Assembly: GCF_001455205.1 (NCBI RefSeq)
Contig: NZ_CP013341.1
Location: forward strand, 1,922,001 to 1,986,000
From: Nitrosomonas ureae
GTDB lineage: Bacteria; Pseudomonadota; Gammaproteobacteria; Burkholderiales; Nitrosomonadaceae
Direction: 5' to 3'
Length of the DNA: 64,000 nt
A program made the translations under genes and the position numbers. The number at the start of each line of letters is the position of its first letter. Positions within the stretch are counted from its first letter, which is position 1. Of the stretch, positions 53,523 to 62,226 are shown piece after piece. The notes below the pieces were generated by a model that searched no databases, was not told the DNA's origin, and saw only the letters and a list, made by a program, of their open reading frames with translations.

Positions 53523-54917
53523 ATGAAACCTACACTTGTTTTGGTTGGTCGTCCTAATGTCGGTAAATCTACTTTGTTTAACCGGTTGACTCGTACCCGT
53601 GATGCTATCGTTGCCGATATCCCAGGCTTGACACGAGACCGACATTATGGCGCCGGTAGAGTGGGAGATAAGCCTTATTTGGTGATGGATACCGGCGGTT
53701 TTGAGCCTGTAATTAAAGAGGGTATTTTGCATGCCATGGCAAAGCAGACGATTCAGGCAATTGATGAAGCAGATAGGGTATTGTTTATTGTCGATGGTCG
53801 CCAGGGCTTAACTGCACATGACAAAATTATTGCTGAGCAACTACGCAAATCTGGACAGAAAATTCTATTGGTCGTAAATAAAACAGAAGGTATGGCGACT
53901 GCCGTTGTGACGGCAGAATTTTTTGAGCTAGGTCTGGGTGATCCCTGTGCGGTATCAGCGATGCATGGTGATAACATCAATGAGTTGGCAGACTTAGCAT
54001 TGGCGGATTTCCCAGAGGTTGTAGAAGAATTCTCAAGTAACCATCCTAAAATTGCCATTGTTGGTCGTCCCAATGTTGGAAAATCTACGCTTATAAATAC
54101 GCTGTTGGGAGAAGAGCGGGTCATTGCCTTTGATCAACCTGGCACAACGCGGGATAGTATCTACGTTGATTTTACGCATAAAGACAAACAGTATACGTTG
54201 ATTGATACAGCTGGATTGCGGCGTCGGGGTCAAGTGCATGAAACCATAGAAAAATTCTCAGCTATCAAGACATTGCAGGCTATCGAAGATGCCAACGTTG
54301 TTGTGTTGATATTAGATGCTAAAAATGAGATCTCTGATCAAGATGCTCATATTGCCGGGTTTATACTGGAAATGGGGCGTGCATTGGTCATCGCAGTCAA
54401 CAAATGGGATGGCTTGGATGAATACCAGCGCGCTACTATCAAAAGTGATTTGAGTCGCAAGTTAGCTTTTCTGAGTTTTGCACAATTGCATTATATCTCT
54501 GCGTTACATGGTACCGGAATAAAAAAATTGTTGCCATCGATAGATATAGCATATGCAGCAGCTATGGCTGATTTGCCGACTCCAAAGTTGACGCGTGTTT
54601 TGATTGCTGCAGTCGAAAAACATCCACCGCCACGTGGTGGTATGTCGCGTCCCAAAATGCGTTATGCGCATCAAGGCGGATCTAATCCCCCATTGATTAT
54701 TATACACGGTAGCATGCTGAATCATGTGCCGGAAACCTATCGACGATATTTAGAAAATACATTTCGTGAAATTTTTAAGCTGTGGAGCACTCCATTACGG
54801 GTTGATTTTAAAATTGGCCATAATCCATACGCTGATAAAAAACCTGCTCCTCCAACCGAAGCAGAAGCGAGACGCGCACATAGCCGCAGACGGCGGAATC
54901 GGAAAAAATATGGATAA
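53523..54917 (+). CDS. der: Ribosome-assembly GTPase Der (EngA)
   Basis: This 464-residue tandem-G-domain GTPase is needed for 50S assembly. The first G domain has VGRPNVGKSTLFNRLT (residue 8) and DIPGLTRDRHYG; the second has IVGRPNVGKSTLINTLLGEERVIAFDQPGTTRDS (about 179). The KH-like C-terminal domain has PKLTRVLIAAVEKHPPPRGGMSRPKMRYAHQGGSNPPLIIIHG. The end is basic, RRAHSRRRRNRKKYG. In related genomes hfq and hflX follow; here insertion-sequence debris begins directly after the stop. Confidence 0.95.
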   Translation: MKPTLVLVGRPNVGKSTLFNRLTRTRDAIVADIPGLTRDRHYGAGRVGDKPYLVMDTGGFEPVIKEGILHAMAKQTIQAIDEADRVLFIVDGRQGLTAHDKIIAEQLRKSGQKILLVVNKTEGMATAVVTAEFFELGLGDPCAVSAMHGDNINELADLALADFPEVVEEFSSNHPKIAIVGRPNVGKSTLINTLLGEERVIAFDQPGTTRDSIYVDFTHKDKQYTLIDTAGLRRRGQVHETIEKFSAIKTLQAIEDANVVVLILDAKNEISDQDAHIAGFILEMGRALVIAVNKWDGLDEYQRATIKSDLSRKLAFLSFAQLHYISALHGTGIKKLLPSIDIAYAAAMADLPTPKLTRVLIAAVEKHPPPRGGMSRPKMRYAHQGGSNPPLIIIHGSMLNHVPETYRRYLENTFREIFKLWSTPLRVDFKIGHNPYADKKPAPPTEAEARRAHSRRRRNRKKYG

Positions 54918-55110
54918 CATATAAAATATGTGTTTGATAGTTGATTGTGAAATCAAAGTGATTATCAAGTGAAAACACAGATACGAATAAGACAACTTAA
55001 CCATGAGAAACGGGCGCTTATTAGTTTTTGTTCCGAATTGGGGGAAGTTTTTGATGAAGTGAATGCTTACTACTCCAACAGTATCAAAGTGAGATATGTT
55101 GTCAAAAATA
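54918..55110. other. Gap after der without recognisable gene
   Basis: No hfq start, terminator or known gene is seen in this short AT-rich stretch, only a boundary between housekeeping DNA and IS debris. Confidence 0.4.
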
Positions 55111-55319
55111 GAGTCCATAGGTTTAAGCAGCGAGTAGATTTGCATAGACTGCTGCGAAAATTGTGCAGGCGATAAATAACCTAATTTTTCTTGCTTGCGC
55201 TGTCGGTTATAGAATATTTCGATATATTCGGTAATTTCCTGAATGGCTTGTTGCCGTGTTTTGAATCTCCGATGGTGCACCAGTTCGGTTTTAAGTAGTC
55301 GCCCCTGAAATATCACCAA
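55110..55319 (-). pseudogene. IS3-type OrfB C-terminal fragment
   Basis: The minus-strand frame reads LLKTELVHHRRFKTRQQAIQEITEYIEIFYNRQRKQEKLGYLSPAQFSQQ, the usual C-terminus of an IS3-group transposase just after the catalytic Glu region. The upstream part, including the DDE residues, is missing. The frame then runs on into unrelated sequence. The remnant marks one edge of the debris field. Confidence 0.75.
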
Positions 55320-55473
55320 GCTATTGATATTAGGGATAGATTCTATTAATTGCGATGATTGTAACGACCGAAAATGTTAAAATGACGGTTATTTTCTGGT
55401 TGAAATGGTGATTAAGAATGCTAAGACGTAGCAGTACGATTCATCACCGAATTTGTTTGGAACAGATTTGTTG

Positions 55474-56734
55474 ATGCAGCTTGATCCTGCTGACCCATTG
55501 CTGAAGCTTGCATCGGCGATACCATGGCAAGCGTTTGAAGAATCATTCTCGATTCATTACACGGCGTTGACAGGAGCGCCCAGTAAACCGATCCGACTGA
55601 TGGTTGTGGGCTATTGATACTGAAACAGTTAGAGGATCTGAGTGACGAATCGGTGGTATTGCAATGGAAGCGCAATCCGTACTACCAGGCATTTTGTGGT
55701 CTGAAAGAATTCCAGCGAAAATTGCCCTGCCACAGCACGGCACTGGTTCACTTTCGTAAGCGCATTGGCGCTGAAGGCGTAGACCGGATTTTTCAAATGA
55801 GCGTTGGTCTGCATGGAGACTTGGCACAGGAAGATGTCATCCATGTAGATACGACGGTCCAAGAGAAGAACATCACATACCCGACCGACAGCAAGCTTGC
55901 AATTAAGATCATCAATCGCCTGAACAAGATTGGCAAAGTGCATGGTGTTACACAACGACGTACCTTTGTTAAGGAAGTCAAATCATTGCGGCTGGCGATC
56001 CGGCATTTCCGTCACGTTACCAAACGAGCGCAAGCCAAACGTGCCCTGAAGCGGCTTAGAACCATTGCCGGTATTTTGATGCGGGAGCTCGGGAGGCAAT
56101 TACCGCAACACTGTTTGTTCGAGTGCTACCAAAGGGATTTTCTCTTGTATGAACGGATTCTTGCGCAACAGCCGAAGGATAAAAACAAGATCTACTCGCT
56201 GCATGAATCGCAAGTGTACTGTGTGGCCAAGGGAAAAGATCACAAACAATACGAATACGGCAGTAAAGCATCGATAGCCAGTACCGCAAAAGCAATTTGA
56301 TCGTCGGTGTTGTCAGTCATGAACAAAACCGACATGACAGTCATACGTTACCGGAAATATTGCGTCATGTGGAACAATCGCGCGGGAGAGCCGCTAAGCA
56401 AGCCGTATGCGATCGCGGCTACCGTGGCAAACGTGAAGTCAATGGAACCCAGATCATTTTGCCTGGAAAAGGACTCAAGAAAGATACCCGGTACCAGAAA
56501 GACAAGAAGCGAAAACAATGCAGGAGGCGTGCCGCGATTGAACCCATCATAGGCCATTTGAAATCGGATTATCGCATGACGAGAAACTATTTGAAGGGTG
56601 CTGTGGGTGATCGCATTAACCTGCTGATGGCTGCCGCCTGGAATCTCAAACTAATGGCTGTTGCCCATTTTTTTGTTTTTCTTCCCGTGGCGAAGATTAC
56701 AAGTTTCACAGATTCTTTGATAGATCAAAATTAG
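55474..56734 (+). pseudogene. IS5/IS1182-type transposase with two frameshifts
   Basis: Three frames join into one DDE transposase of about 420 residues. 55474-55610 encodes MQLDPADPLLKLASAIPWQAFEESF and similar. 55614-56299 begins LKQLEDLSDESVVLQWKRNPYYQAFCG and includes the first Asp in VIHVDTTVQEKN. 56297-56734 has AVCDRGYRGKREVNG and the Glu-bearing RRRAAIEPIIGHLKSDYRMTRNYLKG. The first break (near 55605) is a two-base gain; the second (near 56289) is loss of one A from a poly-A run. Removing both would restore an intact enzyme, so inactivation looks recent. Confidence 0.8.
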
Positions 56735-56839
56735 CCTGTTCGTTTACTTTATTGACAAACCATCTTTTGAAACCACTGATACAAATATAGCGATTGATGG
56801 GGTTTTTCAGGGACGACTAAGTAGGGCACGCCCGACAAG

Positions 56840-57557
56840 AAGATTACAATGATAGGCATTGATTTAACAAAAGAAGTATTTCAGATTCACGAGGTAGATA
56901 TGCACGGCAAGGCTGTGCTGCGCGAGCAACTGCGCCGCAGCGAGATGGTTGGTTCGTCGTCAATCTTGAGTCTTGCCTGATTGGCATGGAAGCTTGTGGT
57001 AGTTCACACTATTGGGCAAGAAAGCTGGGCGAATTGGGGACATACAGTCGAGCTCATGTCACTCCCGGTTTGTAAAGCCCTATGTGAAGACCAACAAACA
57101 TGACCTGGCGGATTCAGAAGCGATTTGTGAAGCAGTGAATCGACCCAACATGCGTTTTGTATCGATCAAAAACGTTGGACAACAAGCATTCCTGTCGATG
57201 CACCGTGTCAGACAGGGATTCGTCAAAGCCAGAACCGCGCAGGCAAATCAGATACGCGGCTTGCTCTCTAAATTTGGTATCGTGCTGCCCCTGGGAATCC
57301 GATCGATCAGCAAACGTATGCCGGATATTCTGTAAGATGCCGAGAATGGTTTGCCAGGCATCCTGCGCAAGTTGTTGGAAAGATTAAATGACCATTTTAA
57401 GAAATTGGATCGTCAAGTGGAAGAACTAGGGCTGCAGATGAAGCTATGGCATAAGGAGAATGAAGCTAGTCAGAAACTGGAGGCCATTCCCGGTATTGGC
57501 CCGATCACACTTGGGCATTGTCTGCTGCCCAGCCTGATCGGGCCGGTGTATTGGTAA
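56840..57557 (+). pseudogene. IS110/IS1111-type transposase, decayed
   Basis: The frame starting at 56849 reads IGIDLTKEVFQIHEVDMHGKAVLREQLRRSEM and then shifts. Further pieces in other frames are VKPYVKTNKHDLADSEAICEAVNRPNMRFVSIKN and ILRKLLERLNDHFKKLDRQVEELG, then EAIPGIGPITLG. All align with the transposase at 63313-63864 and its expected continuation. The start codon, several frames and the C-terminal serine region are lost. The original start is AAG where the other copy has ATG-AAG. Confidence 0.8.
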
Positions 57558-57737
57558 TATTGTAATAGAACGAGTTTAAGGAGAAAAACTTTCACTGATT
57601 GCACAGGCAATTATGACGTGATGGCGAGAATGGTCAGGCCGTGAGTGGCTAAACCTAAATTTGACCAAGTGCATAGAGAGCACGTTGACCTGATAAGGAG
57701 CTACTCAGCGAATTCCATCAGGGACTGACGCGGTTTA

Positions 57738-58565
57738 ATGAAACCGGACATTCCAGTTAAGAGAAAGCAATATACAAAGGAATACAAATTAGATGCAGTC
57801 AGTCTGGTATTGGATCAGGGCCATACGACATCGGAAGTATCTCGGAGCCTGGAAATCAGTGCCAATATGCTGAGGAGGTGGATCAGGGAATACCAGGCAG
57901 ATGAAGCTGATCAGTCATTCCGGAGTAATGGGAAACTGACACCGGAGCAGGAAGAAATACAAAGTGACAACCAACAGCAATCACAAACAACCTGTGTTCG
58001 AGAACAAGCTGAATCGACAGTTTGATGTTAAAGCCCCGAATCAAGTCTACGTTGGCGACATAACCTACATTTGGACCCGGGAAGGCTGGCTGTGTCTGCC
58101 TGTCGTCATTGATTTGTTTTCCAGGAAAGTAGTTGGCTGGAGCATGAACTCAAGAATGAAAGCGAGGTTAGTCTGTGATGCATTGAGAATGGCTATCTGG
58201 CAACACCAGCCACAAGCAGGATTGATAGTACAGTCGGATCGCGGATCGCATATGCCAGTAAAGAATACCGACGACTCCTAAAAATACATGGCTTTACCGG
58301 TAGCATGAGTTGTTTGGAAAATTGTTGGGATAATTCAGCGGCTGAAAGCTTTTTTGGCAGCCTCAAACAGGAGCGAATCCACTGGCGGCATTACCAAACC
58401 CGTCATGCAGCACAGCAAGATGTGCTGCAGTATATTTCCATGTTTTATAGCAACCATCGACCGCATTCATACCTGGGGTACAAAAGCTCGAATCAATAGG
58501 AAGCGGAAACAGAAATATTGAAAAAATCGCTTAACTGGGTTGTCCGCTTTTACTTGACCAGGTCA
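57738..58565 (+). pseudogene. IS3-family element remnant (OrfA joined to OrfB)
   Basis: OrfA (57738 on) reads KQYTKEYKLDAVSLVLDQGHTTSEVSRSLEISANMLRRWIREYQ and is cut after about 75 residues. OrfB resumes with KAPNQVYVGDITYIWTREGWLCLPVVIDLFSRKVVGWSMNSRMK, containing the first Asp. OrfB then has IVQSDRGSH and, after a one-base loss near 58252, ENCWDNSAAESFFGSLKQERIHW with the catalytic Glu. An internal deletion removed the A-B junction. The right terminal repeat is probably near 58532-58565, with the end TGACCTGGTCAAG read on the minus strand. Confidence 0.8.
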
Positions 58566-58569
58566 GCAT

Positions 58570-59124
58570 TTATGTCAGTTTTATCATGTGGGTTTTGTCA
58601 CATCCCAATTATATAGACTTTGTTAATATATAAACGTAGCTCAATAGATCAATTAAAAATTAACGAACAATTTGGAATTTGTTAACTAGAGTAGCTTGAC
58701 GATTAATTTTTATCTTAAGTAATCCATCAATAAAGGGATAATATTTCTTATCTGTAACAATTTTCACAAATGACATTAAAATATTTAAAGTTATATGAAG
58801 AAAATCCGTATTTATTTTTTAATTAGATAATAAAATACTAAATTAGTATGTAAAGAGAAAGAAATTTCTAATGATTACTTTTAATATTGAGCCATAGTAT
58901 TTTGATTATTAATTACATATCAATAAAATAAAAATGCTAAGCAGAGAAGCTTATTAAAGGTTGCTTTATTTTAAAAAAATACACTTTAACAATTGTAAGA
59001 TTTGTCTAAAAATTTTTTATATAATCAATCCTATATCAATAGCTTAAATAATCTTCGCTTGCAGTAAGATGAAGAGAGATATGTTAAAATAAATATGTAG
59101 CAAACCTGTTTAAAGGTAAAGATA
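58570..59124. other. AT-rich intergenic stretch, about 550 bp
   Basis: Very AT-rich with several TA-rich runs; no gene, tRNA or IS end is visible. It must carry the promoter of the response-regulator gene at 59125. Confidence 0.5.
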
Positions 59125-60300
59125 ATGGCCAACAAAGCAGAGCAAGCACTAGTAAGAATTTCACATAAACATAAAGATGATATCAACGTGTTGGTAATCG
59201 TTGACAAATATGTTTCCGGTAAGACTTTGAAGAATATAGCTGAAGAATGGGAATATAATATCATCGGCATTTGTACTTCGAGTCAAGAAGCTTTAGTTAG
59301 AATAAATAAAGATAAGCCAGATCTTATTTTAACGGATATGGAATTAAAGAGTTGTGATGGAATAGATTTGGCACAAAATTTAAATTTACAATCGGACAAT
59401 GTGAATCTTTGCATATATTTTACGGCTTATGCTAGCGATTCCATTGTACAACACATAAAAACGATTGCTACTGCGATGGGCTGTAGTATCACTAAGTATG
59501 GTGCAGAGAAGAGATCTTCTGATTTTGAGTCTTGTTTTTGCCAGCATTTTGAAATTAATGATGCTAATAGTATGGCCAATCAATTTGCAGTACAGCCGAT
59601 TAAAGTTCTGCTGGTTGATGATCAACAAATAGTACTCTGGGGATTGGAGAAATTAATAAATAGTAAACAGCCAAGAATGGCGGTTATTGGTACAGCATCA
59701 AATATTTCGGATGCTAAACGGCTTGCGATTGAGAAGAGACCTGATATTCTTATATTAAATACATATCTGAATGATATTGATTGTGTGAATTATATTCCAG
59801 ATTTTTCTAGTAATGGAAATACACGAGTGGTGATTTTTACCGATACCCAGGATAAGGAGATAATTGATCGTGCGGTACTAAGTGGGGCTCGAGGTATTGT
59901 TCATAGAAAAGAATCGACGCAAACGATGCTTAGAGCTATAGAAAAAATTCATGATGGCGAATTATGGCTTGATCGAATAACGACAGGCCGCATTTTGCTA
60001 CATAATTCACGCATGAGAAGTAAATTTTCTCCTGATAGTAGTATTAATAAGATTACGATGCTGACTCGTAAAGAGTGCACAATTCTTAGAGCATTTTCAG
60101 ATGGAACTGGTGGGGAGCAAAACAAGCAAATTGCTGCGAAACTATGCATGAGTGAACATACTTTGCGTAATCACCTAACTTCTATTTTTAGCAAATTGGG
60201 AATTAAAAATAGATTCAGCTTATTTGCTTATGCTAAGCAACATTTTCAATATATAGAATCAACCGTAGGTAGGTCGTTGGGTAATCCTCCCCAATATTAA
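59125..60300 (+). CDS. REC-REC-LuxR response regulator
   Basis: This 391-residue regulator has two receiver-like domains in series. The first (about residues 19-135) has the phospho-acceptor context KPDLILTDMELKSCDGIDLA. The second (about 160-280) begins IKVLLVDDQQIVLWGLEKLI, keeping the acidic pair, but at the acceptor position has RPDILILNTYLNDID, with Asn for Asp. A LuxR/NarL HTH (about 318-380) contains LTRKECTILRAFSDGTGGEQNKQIAAKLCMSEHTLRNHLTSIFSKLGIKNR. No sensor kinase is nearby. It is the only clearly intact non-transposon gene in this segment. Confidence 0.85.
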   Translation: MANKAEQALVRISHKHKDDINVLVIVDKYVSGKTLKNIAEEWEYNIIGICTSSQEALVRINKDKPDLILTDMELKSCDGIDLAQNLNLQSDNVNLCIYFTAYASDSIVQHIKTIATAMGCSITKYGAEKRSSDFESCFCQHFEINDANSMANQFAVQPIKVLLVDDQQIVLWGLEKLINSKQPRMAVIGTASNISDAKRLAIEKRPDILILNTYLNDIDCVNYIPDFSSNGNTRVVIFTDTQDKEIIDRAVLSGARGIVHRKESTQTMLRAIEKIHDGELWLDRITTGRILLHNSRMRSKFSPDSSINKITMLTRKECTILRAFSDGTGGEQNKQIAAKLCMSEHTLRNHLTSIFSKLGIKNRFSLFAYAKQHFQYIESTVGRSLGNPPQY

Positions 60301-60350
60301 AGGTGCAATACAGTAGGATTTTCTATTTTAAACGAAGAGGAATTTTACTG

Positions 60351-60413
60351 ATGAAGAAGCAGCGATTTACGGAAAGCCGGATCATACCGATATTGAAGCA
60401 AGCTGAGGGTTGA
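60351..60413 (+). pseudogene. IS3/IS407-type OrfA start fragment
   Basis: Twenty residues, MKKQRFTESRIIPILKQAEG, match the beginning of an IS407-group OrfA. The frame ends exactly where the terminal sequence of the next IS3-type element begins (TGAATCGCCCCGGATTTTCC), so that element inserted here. Confidence 0.6.
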
Positions 60414-61010
60414 ATCGCCCCGGATTTTCCGGAGACATGTTTTCTTGAATCAAGCTGCATCAGCTGACTCTTCCTGTTGGCGATGATACGCCTTTTCAAA
60501 TTCTGCCGGTGGGACATATCCGATTGCGTCCAGCAGTCTTCGATTGTTGAACCAATCCACCCATTCCAATGTGGCAAATTCTACTTCTTCGATACTACGC
60601 CAAGGACCGCGATGCCGTATGACTTCGGTCTTGTACAAACCATTGATGGTTTCGGCTAGCGCGTTGTCATAAGAATCTCCGATGCTTCCGACAGAGGCGT
60701 CAATATTTGCCTGCGCCAAACGTTCCGTATAGCGAATCGATAAATACTGGCTGCCTCGATCACTGTGATGAATCAATCCTGAGATTCCCCGCCGTGCCCA
60801 TAGCGCCTGTTCCAATGCATCCAGTATCAGTTCCGTTCGCAATGAACGACTCACTCGCCAGCCAACAATATACCGGGCAAAAACATCGGTGATAAAAGCC
60901 ACATAAACAAATCCTGTCCATGTCGCTACAAATGTAATATCCGCCACCCACAGTTGATTGGGCCGGGCAGCTATCGCTTGAGGTATTCTGATTTTCAAGG
61001 AGTCCGAAGT
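60411..61010 (-). pseudogene. IS3-family OrfB, 5'-truncated
   Basis: The minus-strand frame to 60450 encodes RPNQLWVADITFVATWTGFVYVAFITDVFARYIVGWRVSRSLRTELILDALEQALW, SGLIHHSDRGSQYLSIRYTERLAQANIDASVGSIGDSYDNALAETINGLYKTEVI, and a normal C-terminus. All three DDE residues are present, but the N-terminal part and OrfA are lost. The frame runs without a stop into the neighbouring element up to 61163. The IS end TGAATCGCCCC lies at 60411. Confidence 0.8.
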
Positions 61011-61026
61011 TTCATAAAATAAGAAC

Positions 61027-61930
61027 ATGAAATGGAGGATGGAGATGGAATTACCCCGCGCACAATATAGCCAGGAATTTAGGGAGCAATCAGTTAAGTT
61101 TTTTAAAGAAAGTGGATTAACTTTGGTTGAGGCAGCAAAACGGCTTTCTTTACCGGAAAGCACATTAAAGAATTGGGTTTATGCTGACAAACGAGGAGAA
61201 CTTGCATTGGTAGGCAAGCATCAGAAGCCGCTGTTTAAACTTGAGTTAGAGCTATCCAGAGTTAAACGTGAATTAGCAGAAGTCAAGATGGAGCGTGATT
61301 TTATAAAAAATGTGTGACGTATTTCGCGAAGCTTAGTTGTTACATTTGGTGGTGAAAGAGGGTCTGATTGAATCGATGCGACAAAAATATCCGATTGCGC
61401 TCATGTGCCGGGCATTTGATGTTTCCGAGAGCGGCTTTCATGCCCAAAGGACTCGCCCGGTCTGTAAACGTAAGCAGGAGAATACAAGACTGGAAATAGA
61501 AATACTGGCCGCACACCAACGTACACGAGAGACCTACAATGCCGAGCGCTTGCATTATGACTTGGCGGATCACGGAGTACAAACCACGCCATACCGCGTT
61601 AGAACATTGCGCAAGAAATTGAACTTGCGTTGTAAGCAAAAACTGAAATTCAAGGCGACCACCGATTCTAAACATCATTTACCGGTTGCGCCCAATATTC
61701 TGAACCGGGAATTTGCTGTTAACGCACCTGATAAAGTGTGGGTCAGTGACATCACTTACATCCCTACAGACGAAGGTTGGCTGTATTTGGCTGGCGTAAA
61801 GGATCTGTTTAATGGAGAACTGGTAGGCTATGCCATGAATGAGAGAATGACCAGGAGCCTGGTTATACAGGCATTATTTCGTGCAACAGCGAAAAAACAT
61901 CCGGACAAAGGACTCATTGCTCACTCGGAT
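61027..61930 (+). pseudogene. IS3-family element truncated by IS110
   Basis: OrfA (61027-61317) reads RAQYSQEFREQSVKFFKESGLTLVEAAKRLSLPESTLKNWV, with a leucine-zipper-like end. OrfB (61337 on) has PIALMCRAFDVSESGFHAQR and KVWVSDITYIPTDEGWLYLAGVKDLFNGELVGYAMNERM, and stops being IS3 at the HSD codons (61922-61930) where the IS110 element begins. The catalytic Glu region is gone. The A AAA AAT run near 61305 may be the former frameshift site. Confidence 0.8.
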
Positions 61931-62008
61931 AGTAAGAATACATGCACCAGATTTCAATAATGAGTTGACTCAATTATTGAATGAGTAATTATTGGAGCTC
62001 TGGTGCCG

Positions 62009-62180
62009 TAAGGGTTGCCAAGTTTCCTGACCCCCACTCTGATCGACCACAATTTGTGTCATTCCTCGGATCTGTCGGTTACTTGGCAACATCTGACGGT
62101 GAGGTTTCACCTCGCCTTTGTCTGTGACCCAAGAAGGGCCTGATCGCTTATCTCTTTACTGTCTTGTCCTGACAATCGGT
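62009..62180 (+). ncRNA. Candidate IS110 bridge RNA
   Basis: The leader contains a perfect 10-bp stem (62014-62023 GTTGCCAAGT with 62081-62090 ACTTGGCAAC). Inside it lie CACTCTGAT (62035-62043), a small hairpin (62045-62060, ACACAATTTGTG core) and GTCGGTTACT (62074-62083). A second hairpin follows (62098-62116, GGTGAGGT-TTC-ACCTCGCC). After that, AGAAGGGCCT (62132-62141) resembles the element's right end AGAAGGGCAT (63315-63324). The first segment matches the left flanks of both insertions. Boundaries are approximate and no transcript evidence exists. Confidence 0.6.
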
Positions 62181-62226
62181 TTCGGTGAATCCCTATCAAT
62201 AACTGTATTCAAAATGGGGAACGAAA

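Noticed and set aside
54969..55175. 68-codon plus-strand frame after der
   Set aside because: It is antisense to the IS3 OrfB fragment over much of its length and resembles no hfq or other known gene.
57689..57720. Left terminal repeat of the IS3 remnant at 57738
   Set aside because: Only TGACCTG matches the proposed right end, which is too short to fix a boundary.
62055..62071. Alternative guide reading: TGTGTCATT and CTCGGAT within the leader
   Set aside because: Both match the right copy's flanks, but they are contiguous, overlap the small hairpin, and CTCGGAT does not fit the second insertion well. The reading with CACTCTGAT and GTCGGTTACT fits both sites and the loop layout better.
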